Origin: Bacteroidales bacterium UBA3297
GTDB taxonomy: Bacteria; Bacteroidota; Bacteroidia; Bacteroidales; Paludibacteraceae
Reading direction: 5' to 3'
NCBI GenBank assembly: GCA_002362105.1
Contig: DETD01000022.1
Coordinates: 1 to 28,482, forward strand
DNA length: 28,482 bases
A model generated the notes under the pieces. The model did no database searches and had not been told where the DNA came from. It was given only the letters and a program-made list of their open reading frames with translations. A program made the position numbers and the translations under genes. Shown in pieces: positions 1 to 8,084 of this stretch (position 1 is the first letter of the stretch; the number at the start of each line of letters is the position of its first letter).

Positions 1-2
1 GT

Positions 3-233
3 TGTAATGGTAAAGGAGACGAAGAGAGGAAAACACAAATGCCGCAGGATAACTAAACCTACATCAACCTATATGACTTCCTGAATCTGCCTGAAGGGAA
101 GTGGCTCAAAATCATTCAAACTCGGAATCCGGAGAGTGTCGTCTCGCATCAACTGGAGCTCTTTACTCTAAAAGAGGGGCTAAATTTTGAGAACTATAAG
201 ACAAATGCCTATTTACAGGCAATTAACGATTAG
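3..233 (+). pseudogene. Short broken reading frame of unknown function
   Basis: The frame is open from the window edge, interrupted by a TAA at 54-56, and then runs 56 codons to a TAG at 231-233. The downstream part begins INLYDFLNLPEGKWLKI and ends YLQAIND. It reads like real protein (balanced composition, charged and aromatic residues mixed) but has no start codon after the stop, so I read it as the 3' end of a gene with a nonsense mutation. I do not recognise the family. Its place beside a small lipoprotein and possible Rhs debris makes a decayed toxin or immunity gene possible, but that is inference. Confidence 0.35.
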
Positions 234-332
234 AATTTATCAATTCCCGATTTTTATCGGACAGCAATAATTACTAATAGTCAACATTACCCCAAATTTG
301 CGGACATTATTGCTTAATATAAGATTTAAAGA

Positions 333-797
333 ATGACACAAAAAATAAGTTCATTGTTCTTTATATTTTTCTTCTTGTTTTCGTTTTCAGGTTGCTCCTT
401 TAACAACCTAGACGATAGAATACAAATGATAAATAACCTTGATTATGATGCTTTTAAAAATCTAACAATTAGGAGGAGAAACGGAATTTATATAGTTCAA
501 AGTGACAATAAATTATATTTCGTCAAACGTCAATTTCATCATGACATTTACACCGAAGAAATTCCGCATACCGACATGCAAAAAAATATCGGTAAGGCGT
601 TAGATCTATTTGAAAAAATGAACGTTCAAGCAGTTTCTGTGGATAGCCTAAACAACATCTTTGTTGCATTATCTGTAGAGAGGAAATGTACTCATTTTTT
701 ATACCGGCCTTCTAACAGAATGTCAGACAGCATCTTTGCACAGAAATATAAAAAATATAATTCGGAATGGTATTTTGATAAAGTTTGCTCAGAATAA
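333..797 (+). CDS. Small lipoprotein of unknown function
   Basis: A 154-residue protein with a hydrophobic N-terminal segment (residues 6-19) ending in the lipobox-like FSGC, so lipid attachment at Cys21 is predicted. The mature part is mixed alpha/beta with many Lys, Asn and Tyr residues, has a cysteine near the C-terminus (VCSE end) and no membrane segment. I do not recognise a family. It lies just upstream of a possible Rhs core trace and an Rpn remnant and has the low GC of the surrounding accessory DNA. Lipoproteins of this size are common as immunity proteins or orphan genes in Bacteroidota polymorphic-toxin loci. That role is only suggested by context. Confidence 0.7.
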   Translation: MTQKISSLFFIFFFLFSFSGCSFNNLDDRIQMINNLDYDAFKNLTIRRRNGIYIVQSDNKLYFVKRQFHHDIYTEEIPHTDMQKNIGKALDLFEKMNVQAVSVDSLNNIFVALSVERKCTHFLYRPSNRMSDSIFAQKYKKYNSEWYFDKVCSE

Positions 798-846
798 ATG
801 CCGTTGTAACATTGTGAATTTTGAGGAAAAATAGTATTCTCATTTT

Positions 847-895
847 TGATGACTACGGGGCACGCATTATGGCTCTGAGGTGTGGAGTCCGAAGG
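847..895 (+). pseudogene. Possible trace of an Rhs repeat-associated core
   Basis: Reading gac tac ggg gca cgc gives DYGAR. With one base shift the sequence continues HYGSEVWSP. This resembles the YGARYY...W signature of Rhs core domains. The clearer Rhs core at 23735-24325 shares the nucleotides A(C/T)TA(C/T)GGGGCACGC with it. Only about 14 residues match, across a frameshift, so this is a weak call. Confidence 0.25.
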
Positions 896-986
896 TGCGA
901 CAGCTACCACCACATGTATTTTTTATTGTAACTACACCTATTTTAAGAAAATAGGAAACATCGACACGAAGAACATTCGACGCAGA

Positions 987-1363
987 TTACAATTTTTCTA
1001 TTTCAGATACAGTAAGTCCGGTTACTGTAGATATGATATTGATGTCAACACCACATTCTTTCATTTTTTTTGCATTTTTAACCTTTTCTTCTTGTTTGCC
1101 TTCCGCACGCCCCTCTGCGAGTCCTTTGTTAAACGAGCCGTCTATAAGGGCTTTTTCTGTTGCCGCCATATCCCTCTATGATGCGTTCAGGATTACCTTT
1201 TTCAGCCACTTGGAACAGGTGGTAGTATTCGCTCCCGCTGAACGAGTCATCGTTCACCATACTTAGCGAGTAGACGGGTTTAAGGCTGCTGTAGCCGAAT
1301 CCTTTGTCGGCCTGGCTGACATTCAGTATGACCCATTCAAATGAGTACCGTGCTTCTATGAAT
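987..1363 (-). pseudogene. Rpn/PD-(D/E)XK nuclease family transposase remnant
   Basis: On the minus strand from about 1363 one frame reads IEARYSFEWVILNV and continues to YYHLFQVAEKGNPERIIEG. One base later the frame shifts to MAATEKALIDGSFNKG, with AEGRAEGKQEEK and a C-terminus VTGLTVSEIEKL. The tail with repeated EGRAEG and 'TGL...EI' is typical of Bacteroidota Rpn-like recombination-promoting nucleases (PD-(D/E)XK family transposases). The N-terminal nuclease core is absent and the two halves are in different frames, so it is dead. The middle block (YYHxFQxAEKGNPxRIIEG) is shared with the remnant at 23195-23576. Confidence 0.7.
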
Positions 1364-1427
1364 AGAAAAATTTTAGACAGAAAAAGAAAAGTTTCTCTTA
1401 TACCATTTCTGCATGGTGAAAACGATT

Positions 1428-1459
1428 TTTGCTATTCTAACGGGTTTATGCTAAATTTA
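1428..1459 (+). promoter_or_regulatory. Predicted promoter of the GH3 gene
   Basis: TTTG at 1428-1431 is followed after 20 nt by TAAATTTA at 1452-1459, one mismatch from the Bacteroidota -7 box TAnnTTTG. The GH3 start lies 26 nt downstream. Confidence 0.4.
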
Positions 1460-1485
1460 AAAACTAACATAGAAACATAACTACA

Positions 1486-3789
1486 ATGCAGACAACCGAC
1501 AAGAACAAGTCGACCAACGAACTGGTTGACCAACTATACAACAATATGACGACCGGCGAACGGCTGGCCCAACTGCACAGCATCTACATCGACAATCTTT
1601 TCGACGGAGACCGACTTGACACCGATGCTTGTGCCCGACTCATACCCAATGGGGCCGGACACATCTCGCAATACGCTGTTACCCACCGAAAAACACCCGA
1701 CGAACTTCGCGACATGGTTCAACAGCTGCAAACGTGGTTAGAGGAGAATACCCCCAACGGTATTCCAGCTCTTTTTCACGACGAAGTGCTGACCGGCATT
1801 GCCACATACGGCGCCACCATCTATCCGCAACAAATAGGTCTGGCTTGTTCGTTCAATACCGAACTAGCCGAGAAAAAGACACGCCAAACAGCGGCCGACT
1901 TCCGCAAGATGGGAGGCAGGCTTGCCCTTTCGCCTATGGTCGATGTGGTTCGCAACCCGGCCTTCAACCGCCTTGAAGAGTCGTATGGTGAAGACGGATT
2001 CTTGTCGGCCGCTATGGGTACAGCTTTCGTAAAAGGATTGCAGAACGGCGACCTGAAAAACAATATTGCCGCTTGCACAAAACACTTCCTCGGCTACGGT
2101 GGTGGGGGTAACGCCCCCGAGAAGGAACGGATGGAGGACATTCTGCTTCCGCACGAAGCCATCATCCGCCTTGCCGGCAGCAAAGTGCTTATGACGGGCT
2201 ACCACGCCGTAGACGGGACCAATTGTGTGGCAAACAGCCAACTTCAAAACGACATTCTAAGAGACTACCTGCACTTCGACGGACTGACCGTCAGCGACTA
2301 CGGCTCTATTAACCAACTGCCGGGTACGGACGACCCGCTACAGCACGCCACGGCGGCCATGAACGGCGGCAACGACGTCGACTTTCCGGAAGGGGTGTCG
2401 TACAAACACCTGCCCGAGGCTGTAGAAAAAGGCTTGGTTAGTGCCAAGAGGGTAGAAGAGGCTGTTAAAAACGTGCTGAGACTCAAAGCCGAACTCGGTA
2501 TGCTCGACTCCAACCCCGACCTTTATGCAAACGGCCACATTGAGTTCGACGCTCCCGAAGAACGGCAAACCGCCTACGAACTAGCCACCCAGAGCATCGT
2601 CTTGCTAGAGAACAACGGCATTCTGCCACTAGGTGAAAACGTTAAAATTGCGCTTACTGGCCCGAACGCCAACAGCATGTGGGCTATGCTGGGCGACTAC
2701 ACATACCCCTCGATGCGCTACTTCTGGCAACTGCAGCAAGAAGACGACCTGCACCCACGCATTGTGAACCTGAAAGACGGACTGACCAGCCGTCTGCCCC
2801 AGGGTAGCACTATAAACTACAGCCGTGGTTGTGACTGGACCGAGGGCGTGGAAACAGTGATTGAAGAAACTGGCGACGAACGCGCCGCCTATATGCGGAA
2901 AATACAAAACCGGATGATTGACAGCGGCGAAACTGCCGACAGAGAGCACGCCCTGGACATTGCTGCCGAAAGCGACGTTATTATTGCCGCCATGGGCGAG
3001 AACGTGATACTCTGCGGCGAGAACCGCGACCGCGGTTCGCTGCGCCTGCCCGGCCAGCAAGAAGCATTTGTTGAACAACTGCTTGCGACTGGTAAACCTG
3101 TTGTGCTGGTGCTGTTTGGCGGTAGGGCCCAAGTGGTTTCAAACCTGTCGAAACGGTGTGCCGCCGTCATACAGGCCTGGTATCCGGGCGAAGAGGGAGG
3201 CAATGCGGTTGCCGACATTATTTTCGGGAAGGTGTGTCCGTCGGGCAAACTGTGTGTTACCTATCCGGCAAAAGAGCTGCACGAACCCATCTGCTATAAC
3301 TACGGGCTGTCAGCCAACGACCAGCGTGTAGCCTATCCGTTCGGCTACGGACTCAGTTACACCTCATTCCACTACCACAACATGCGGCTCGACCAGTCGG
3401 CACCTACCTCCGGAAACGGATTCGAGCTGTCGTTCAGCATCACCAACACCGGCCCATACAACGCCGACGAAATTGCCCAAGTCTACTTTTCGCCAACCAA
3501 TGCCGACAGCAAGCTGAAGCCCATCCAACTGCAGGGCTTCAACCGGATAAGTCTAAAAGCGGGTGAAACACGTACCCTCAGTTTCAGCTTCTTGCCCGAG
3601 CAGTTGGGCTACTATGCCGACAAACAGTGGCACGTCGATCCGGGCACTTACCAGGTGCTGGTAGGCGCATCGGTAGCAGACATCAGGCTGAAGGGAGAAA
3701 TAAAACTGACGGGCGAACCACAGCACATGGCTCTCAGGTCGACCGGTAAAGATAGAAACGGGTATTTTCCACAACGTAAAATAAACTGA
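1486..3789 (+). CDS. Glycoside hydrolase family 3 beta-glycosidase
   Basis: A 767-residue GH3 enzyme expected to release terminal beta-linked glucose or xylose from oligosaccharides. The order is the (beta/alpha)8 domain, the alpha/beta sandwich and a C-terminal fibronectin III-like domain (from about residue 640). The substrate-binding KH pair is at Lys199-His200 (CTKHFLGYGGG). The catalytic nucleophile is Asp271 in GLTVSDYGS, a standard GH3 motif. LPGQQ and the following VVLVLFGGR strand mark domain 2. The protein begins MQTTDKNKSTNELVD with no signal peptide or lipobox, whereas many Bacteroidota GH3 enzymes are exported, so a cytoplasmic role on imported oligosaccharides is inferred. Exact substrate (glucoside or xyloside) cannot be read from sequence alone. 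It appears monocistronic. Confidence 0.95.
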   Translation: MQTTDKNKSTNELVDQLYNNMTTGERLAQLHSIYIDNLFDGDRLDTDACARLIPNGAGHISQYAVTHRKTPDELRDMVQQLQTWLEENTPNGIPALFHDEVLTGIATYGATIYPQQIGLACSFNTELAEKKTRQTAADFRKMGGRLALSPMVDVVRNPAFNRLEESYGEDGFLSAAMGTAFVKGLQNGDLKNNIAACTKHFLGYGGGGNAPEKERMEDILLPHEAIIRLAGSKVLMTGYHAVDGTNCVANSQLQNDILRDYLHFDGLTVSDYGSINQLPGTDDPLQHATAAMNGGNDVDFPEGVSYKHLPEAVEKGLVSAKRVEEAVKNVLRLKAELGMLDSNPDLYANGHIEFDAPEERQTAYELATQSIVLLENNGILPLGENVKIALTGPNANSMWAMLGDYTYPSMRYFWQLQQEDDLHPRIVNLKDGLTSRLPQGSTINYSRGCDWTEGVETVIEETGDERAAYMRKIQNRMIDSGETADREHALDIAAESDVIIAAMGENVILCGENRDRGSLRLPGQQEAFVEQLLATGKPVVLVLFGGRAQVVSNLSKRCAAVIQAWYPGEEGGNAVADIIFGKVCPSGKLCVTYPAKELHEPICYNYGLSANDQRVAYPFGYGLSYTSFHYHNMRLDQSAPTSGNGFELSFSITNTGPYNADEIAQVYFSPTNADSKLKPIQLQGFNRISLKAGETRTLSFSFLPEQLGYYADKQWHVDPGTYQVLVGASVADIRLKGEIKLTGEPQHMALRSTGKDRNGYFPQRKIN

Positions 3790-3951
3790 ACCAGTAAAAG
3801 GTTGGTACGCCAAAAACAGACAATAAAAAAAGACGCCGGGCGTTATAACAATAATTACTCTTCACGTAAATCAGAGCGGATTTATTTGCACGACAATATA
3901 AAGAATATGCCGAAGAAAGTGTAAATTTAATCCATAACTAAAAAAGAAAAC

Positions 3952-5001
3952 ATGAGAAAGTTACTATTATCTACATTGGCTTTCTGTGCAACCGGTGTAT
4001 ATGCCCAGAATGCGGTTGTATCGGTCAAAGACAAAGAAACCAATTCAAAAGACGAGGTGGTTGCCTCATACTACCTACCCAAAACAGTGTTTGAAATTGA
4101 AATTGAGGCCGTCAATAAAAAATTCAAGGCTGGTCCCTACGCCGGCGACGCCAAACGCTACTTCGGAACAAGTGCCGACCAGCAGGATAGAGATGCGTGG
4201 GAAGTAAAAAATGTACGCATCAAACGCCAAACGGAACCCGACCAGGCACAGCACTATAAGGTATATGCGTCGTTCGGTTCAGCCGGTTCGCTGGTGTCTC
4301 TCACAGAAAAAGACATCCTTCGCGGCGTTAATCTTCCATTGGGTTTCGACAACACAAGCGCACAGCCAGCCTGCACCCAGCCTAAAGACAGGGAACACTG
4401 CAAGAAGAAAGAAGACTTGTGCGGTTGCACCTTCAATACAAATTTCAAGTATAAGGATAACGACTCTACACCAGAAATCAGCAACGCACAGTTTGCTTAC
4501 GACCAAATAAATAGCCTGCGCTCGGCAAAGGCCGACCTGCTACAACAAAACGACGATGTTAAAGACATCGACGCATCGGTAAGGAACATCGATAAAGAAG
4601 AGCGCAGCCTTTACGAGCTGTTCTATGGCAAAACCTGTATGGAAGAAAGCCGCATGACATTTAACTTCTCGCCCGACAAAGAGGGTAACAATCAGGAAGT
4701 CTGCAAATTCTCGAGCCGAAACGGCTTTTCCGAGTCTAGCGAGTCGATAAACATCTCCATCAAGAAGAAGGGGAGCACAAACCGTGTTAGCAACGCATCG
4801 GCCAAAACTGGCTATGTATACCGTGTTCCGGCAATGGCCGACGTTGAAATCAAACAAGGCAAGACCATTCTTTGGAAAGGTACACTCGCAATTCCGCAGT
4901 TAGGCACCACCGAAAGCCTGCCAGCCGGATTTTTCGACAAGAGCGATATCAAAGCCCTTTTCGACAAGGAAACAGGCGCTTTGCTCCAGATATCAAAGTA
5001 A
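3952..5001 (+). CDS. DUF4831 family exported protein
   Basis: A 349-residue protein with a signal peptide (MRKLLLSTLAFCATGVYA, cleavage before Gln19). The start of the mature part, with YYLPKTVFEIEIEAVNKKFKAGPYAGDA, matches the DUF4831 pattern as I know it: 'Y.LPKT...IEVE......F..GPY...A..Y'. The family is restricted to Bacteroidota and has no assigned function. Residues 145-165 hold a Cys-rich insert (several Cys between HCKK and GCTF), with another Cys pair further on, so disulfides are likely in the periplasm. It is a single gene, followed by a strong terminator. Confidence 0.8.
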   Translation: MRKLLLSTLAFCATGVYAQNAVVSVKDKETNSKDEVVASYYLPKTVFEIEIEAVNKKFKAGPYAGDAKRYFGTSADQQDRDAWEVKNVRIKRQTEPDQAQHYKVYASFGSAGSLVSLTEKDILRGVNLPLGFDNTSAQPACTQPKDREHCKKKEDLCGCTFNTNFKYKDNDSTPEISNAQFAYDQINSLRSAKADLLQQNDDVKDIDASVRNIDKEERSLYELFYGKTCMEESRMTFNFSPDKEGNNQEVCKFSSRNGFSESSESINISIKKKGSTNRVSNASAKTGYVYRVPAMADVEIKQGKTILWKGTLAIPQLGTTESLPAGFFDKSDIKALFDKETGALLQISK

Positions 5002-5050
5002 ACAGCCGCTATAACTGACTTTTAAGGTTAAACATACCTCAACGATTAGG

Positions 5051-5087
5051 ACCTCCACAAAACATTTTTTTTGTGGAGGTTTCTTTT
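5051..5087 (+). terminator. Rho-independent terminator after the DUF4831 gene
   Basis: A 12-bp perfect stem, ACCTCCACAAAA (5051-5062) with TTTTGTGGAGGT (5069-5080), followed by a T-rich tail. Confidence 0.85.
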
Positions 5088-5481
5088 ATATATAGATATA
5101 CCGATACACGAATGACAGTCAAAATAGCCGAAACCAGCAAATAAAAACTAAGCCGCTGATAACCGCTGCAGTAGGATTAATTTGGAAGGAATAAGAAAAA
5201 ATGACAGAAATACGGCCTTTTAGGGCTTAAATCACCCCCGTTTTTGCCCTAAAAACACGTCAAAAGCGCTTAATTTATCCTGTATTTATACCAATCTAGC
5301 AAATTGATTTTCAAATACTTAATATACCTAATGGGATTTTTTTAGCGAATAGGACAAATTTGTATCTGTCTGATTTTGATGTTTTTATACGCACGCTCAA
5401 CCTTAAGGCAAACATAACTTTGCATTGTCTTGAATGAGATACGAAGGAAACAAAAACTAACTAATATAAATTGTTTGTACC
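5088..5481. other. Intergenic region with hairpin and partial repeat
   Basis: No gene seen. It holds a 9-bp perfect inverted repeat, TTTTAGGGC (5218-5226) with GCCCTAAAA (5246-5254). At 5158-5186 there is a sequence related to the left arm of the palindromic element at 6756-6845 (GAT-ACCG...GTAGGATTA-TTTGGA). It also holds the -7 box of the next gene. Confidence 0.5.
5415..5422 (+). promoter_or_regulatory. -7 box of the esterase gene
   Basis: TAACTTTG is a perfect match to TAnnTTTG. It lies 59 nt before the start codon. No TTTG is found at the usual distance upstream. Confidence 0.5.
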
Positions 5482-6711
5482 ATGAAGCGTTTATTTTTAC
5501 TTTCAATGTGTTTATGTAGTATGAGTGCTTTTGCCCAATGGGGCGACTGGGGCGGTGGCAACTGGAACGGCGGTGGCAACTGGAATGGCGGTGGCTTTAA
5601 CTTCGGCGGTGAAGGTAGCGGCAACTCTGGCAACATCGGCGACTACAAGTCAAAAAAAGACATCGACTATGTTGGCGACAACCACATTGGTCACAAACTC
5701 GACGTTTATTTTCCTAAAGATGATGGCAAAGAAAAACACAATGTCATTATCCATATTTACGGAAGTGCGTGGGGTAGTAACAACTCAAAAGGTTCAGCCG
5801 ACTTGGGAACAGTGGGTGTAGCCGCACTGCAGGCTGGCTATATTTTTGTTACACCAAACCACCGTACCTATCAAGATGCGCTATATCCGGCCCAGATTAA
5901 CGATATAAAGGCCGTTGTCCGTTATTTGAGGGGTAATGCAGAAGAACTGGGCATCGACACCACCTTCTTCGGAATCTCCGGTTTCTCGTCAGGCGGCCAT
6001 TTGGCTTCGCTGATGGGTGTAACCCGTGGAGTGAAAGAGTATACCGTAGGTTCCGCTACAATGGATATTGAGGGGAACCTGGGTAAATATACAAACGAAA
6101 GCAGCTGGATTGATGCTGTTTGCGACTGGTCGGGTCCGGTTGACTGCCGTTATAAGACATGTGGTAACCCTATACAGATGGCTCCGGAAAACGACATGGT
6201 AGGTGGTTGTAACGACCAGCAGTGCCCAGACAAGCACGCACTGCTCGGTACGAACACATTCATCGATCCGAACGATGCCCCTACTATGGTTTGTCATGGC
6301 TCTAGCGACAACATTGTGCCACAGTGCGAAGGTAAAGTATTCTACGACAATTTGGAAAAGGCAGGTGTTGAGTGTGTTTACTACCCTCATAGCGGCGGCC
6401 ATGGTGTAGCTGGCGAGTTTACCGACGAGATGATCGAATTCTTCGAAGGTATCCGTAAAAAGAAACTCGAAAGCCTGCAAACTGGTGTTAAGGGAATTGA
6501 CGCTGTAGCACAAGGCTTGTGCTTCGACAACAATAAAGTTTACATTTGCGAAGGCAATACCGAAAACTGTAGCTATACCCTTACCGATGTTCTTGGTAAA
6601 GTGTTGAGCCAGGGTGTACTTTCAGAAGATGGCATCAACATCTCTTCTTTGAGTAACGGTATATACGTGGTTCGCCTCAGCAATGGCAAGACCCTGAAGT
6701 TCGCCAAATAA
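5482..6711 (+). CDS. Secreted alpha/beta-hydrolase esterase with T9SS sorting domain
   Basis: A 409-residue exported esterase. The signal peptide MKRLFLLSMCLCSMSAFA precedes Gln19. Residues 20-55 form a Trp/Gly/Asn-rich low-complexity segment. The hydrolase domain (about 60-330) has the nucleophile elbow GFSSG with Ser169, a likely acid Asp276 (HGSSDNIVP) and His307 (SGGHGV). The oxyanion segment reads IYGSAWGS where related esterases usually have HGGGW. The last 75 residues (YTLTDVLGKVLS...SNGIYVVRLSNGKTLKFAK) are a T9SS type A sorting domain, so the enzyme should be carried across the outer membrane. It resembles Bacteroidota carbohydrate esterases that remove acetyl or feruloyl groups. The exact substrate is not visible. 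Confidence 0.88.
   Translation: MKRLFLLSMCLCSMSAFAQWGDWGGGNWNGGGNWNGGGFNFGGEGSGNSGNIGDYKSKKDIDYVGDNHIGHKLDVYFPKDDGKEKHNVIIHIYGSAWGSNNSKGSADLGTVGVAALQAGYIFVTPNHRTYQDALYPAQINDIKAVVRYLRGNAEELGIDTTFFGISGFSSGGHLASLMGVTRGVKEYTVGSATMDIEGNLGKYTNESSWIDAVCDWSGPVDCRYKTCGNPIQMAPENDMVGGCNDQQCPDKHALLGTNTFIDPNDAPTMVCHGSSDNIVPQCEGKVFYDNLEKAGVECVYYPHSGGHGVAGEFTDEMIEFFEGIRKKKLESLQTGVKGIDAVAQGLCFDNNKVYICEGNTENCSYTLTDVLGKVLSQGVLSEDGINISSLSNGIYVVRLSNGKTLKFAK
5551..5595 (+). repeat. 18-nt tandem repeat encoding a GGGNWN linker
   Basis: GGCGGTGGCAACTGGAAC occurs at 5551-5568, nearly exactly again at 5569-5586 (final T), and half again at 5587-5595. It encodes the Trp/Gly/Asn-rich N-terminal segment of the esterase. 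Confidence 0.85.
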
Positions 6712-6755
6712 TTGGCAGTATTAATCTGAATTTTCAAAATCACTAACTTTCCACT

Positions 6756-6851
6756 GATTACCGGTAGGATTAGTTTGGAGTTTCCCCTCTCCCTTTTTTA
6801 ACCTTATTCGAGAGGCCACAGGTTCCACTAATCTTACTGGTAATCTTTTTT
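6756..6851. terminator. Long palindromic element, likely terminator of the esterase gene
   Basis: The left arm at 6756-6774 (GATTACC.GTA.GATTAGT) pairs with 6827-6845 (ACTAATC.TAC.GGTAATC) over 19 bp. The only two non-Watson-Crick positions are G:U pairs in the plus-strand RNA. An inner stem CTCTC/GAGAG lies inside the loop. Six T follow at 6846-6851, so it can terminate plus-strand transcription. The arms are unusually long and far apart for a plain terminator. Confidence 0.6.
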
Positions 6852-6949
6852 ACGATTCGGTGTTGCTAATTTTCACAGCCTCTAGCTGTCAGCTTTATTT
6901 CGGCAGTGTAGCGTACTGGGAAAGTGTTTGTTAAAATTAGTCGGCAAAA

Positions 6950-7858
6950 TTAATTTTGACTAACAGCTGTTTTCAATTTCTTTTTATTCTTTTGAGCGAT
7001 AACCATACCCGAAATAAGTAACACAGCCCCTATAACAGCCATAGGGGTAATGCGTTCGTCAAGTATTAAGGCTGCAGCCAGCATAGCAACCAGGCTCTGA
7101 GTATAGATGTAATTGGTAGACTTAACCGTACCCAGTTTCTGCATCACCCAATTCCAAACCAAATATCCACCTGTCGACGCACAGATACCCAAATAGAGCA
7201 GGTTTCCAGCCACCACAGGTTTTAAGAGCTGTCCGAAAGTATGATCAATAGGGTGAACGAGGGCGAAGTAGGGTAAAATTGTAAGCAAGCCATAGCCAAA
7301 AACCTTTCGTGTAATGAACTTGCTGCTGTAGCGTGCCATTATTCTACGCATAACCAACGAGTAGAATGCCCATGTGAGCGACGCTGCCAAGGCAAGCAAA
7401 TCGCCTTTCGGGTTCAAATGCAGAATAAGCTGACCGTTCAGCACCACAAGCACCACACCCACAAAGGCCATCAGCGAGCCTCCTACCTGTATCATATTCA
7501 TCCGCTCGTTCTTGTAAAAGATAGCCACTAGCAACGCGGTCAGCAACGGAGTAGTGCTCACCAATATACTCACATTCGAGGCCGTAGAGTAGATTAGCGC
7601 CTGATTTTCTGTCATAAAATAAAGCGAACCGCCCAGAACTCCCAGTCCAACCAGCGCCAACTCATCCTTCCAGTTATCGGCCCACAGTTTATCGTGAGAA
7701 AAGAGGCAGAGACAGATATAAGCCATAGAAAAACGGAAAAAGAAGATTTCGGCAGGCATAAGCCCATCGTTTAACAGCACCTTACTACTTATGAAGGTTG
7801 TACCCCAAACAGCCACAACAAGTAATGCGCACAAATGTCCTACTATTCCATTCTTCAT
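6950..7858 (-). CDS. EamA/DMT family membrane transporter
   Basis: A 302-residue inner-membrane protein with about ten hydrophobic helices in two repeated halves, the layout of EamA drug/metabolite transporters. WGTTFISSKVLLN and FFFRFSMAYI near the N-terminus are typical family signatures, as is the C-terminal half beginning near GDLLALAASLTWAFYSLVMR. The substrate is unknown. An open frame extends to 7915, but a -7 box (TAATTTTG) lies inside that extension, so I choose the Met at 7858 (MKNGIVGHLC). It is convergent with the esterase gene. Confidence 0.9.
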   Translation of the reverse strand: MKNGIVGHLCALLVVAVWGTTFISSKVLLNDGLMPAEIFFFRFSMAYICLCLFSHDKLWADNWKDELALVGLGVLGGSLYFMTENQALIYSTASNVSILVSTTPLLTALLVAIFYKNERMNMIQVGGSLMAFVGVVLVVLNGQLILHLNPKGDLLALAASLTWAFYSLVMRRIMARYSSKFITRKVFGYGLLTILPYFALVHPIDHTFGQLLKPVVAGNLLYLGICASTGGYLVWNWVMQKLGTVKSTNYIYTQSLVAMLAAALILDERITPMAVIGAVLLISGMVIAQKNKKKLKTAVSQN

Positions 7859-7884
7859 TTTTTGGAAAATCTGATTTAACGTTG

Positions 7885-7892
7885 CAAAATTA
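7885..7892 (-). promoter_or_regulatory. -7 box of the EamA transporter gene
   Basis: The minus strand reads TAATTTTG, a perfect TAnnTTTG, 27 nt before the ATG at 7858. This argues against the longer start at 7915. Confidence 0.5.
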
Positions 7893-7983
7893 AATAAAAT
7901 GTTCCATAGACCCATTTAAACAGTTTTCACGTTTATTTTCTGTCAAACTTCAATTTCTACCTTATATATATATTACGTACACC

Positions 7984-8015
7984 AAAAAAAAATTAGAAGC
8001 TAAAGCGTATTTCTA
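7984..8015 (-). terminator. Probable terminator of the unknown gene at 8085-8912
   Basis: On the minus strand an imperfect stem (TAGAA...GCTttAGC...TTCTA) is followed by a run of nine T (A-run at 7984-7992 on the plus strand). Confidence 0.45.
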
Positions 8016-8084
8016 CTATCAAATTAACAGTCTTACCTGTTTTTACTGCATCATATCTTTAAAGCCCCCCTTCAGGCGACACTG

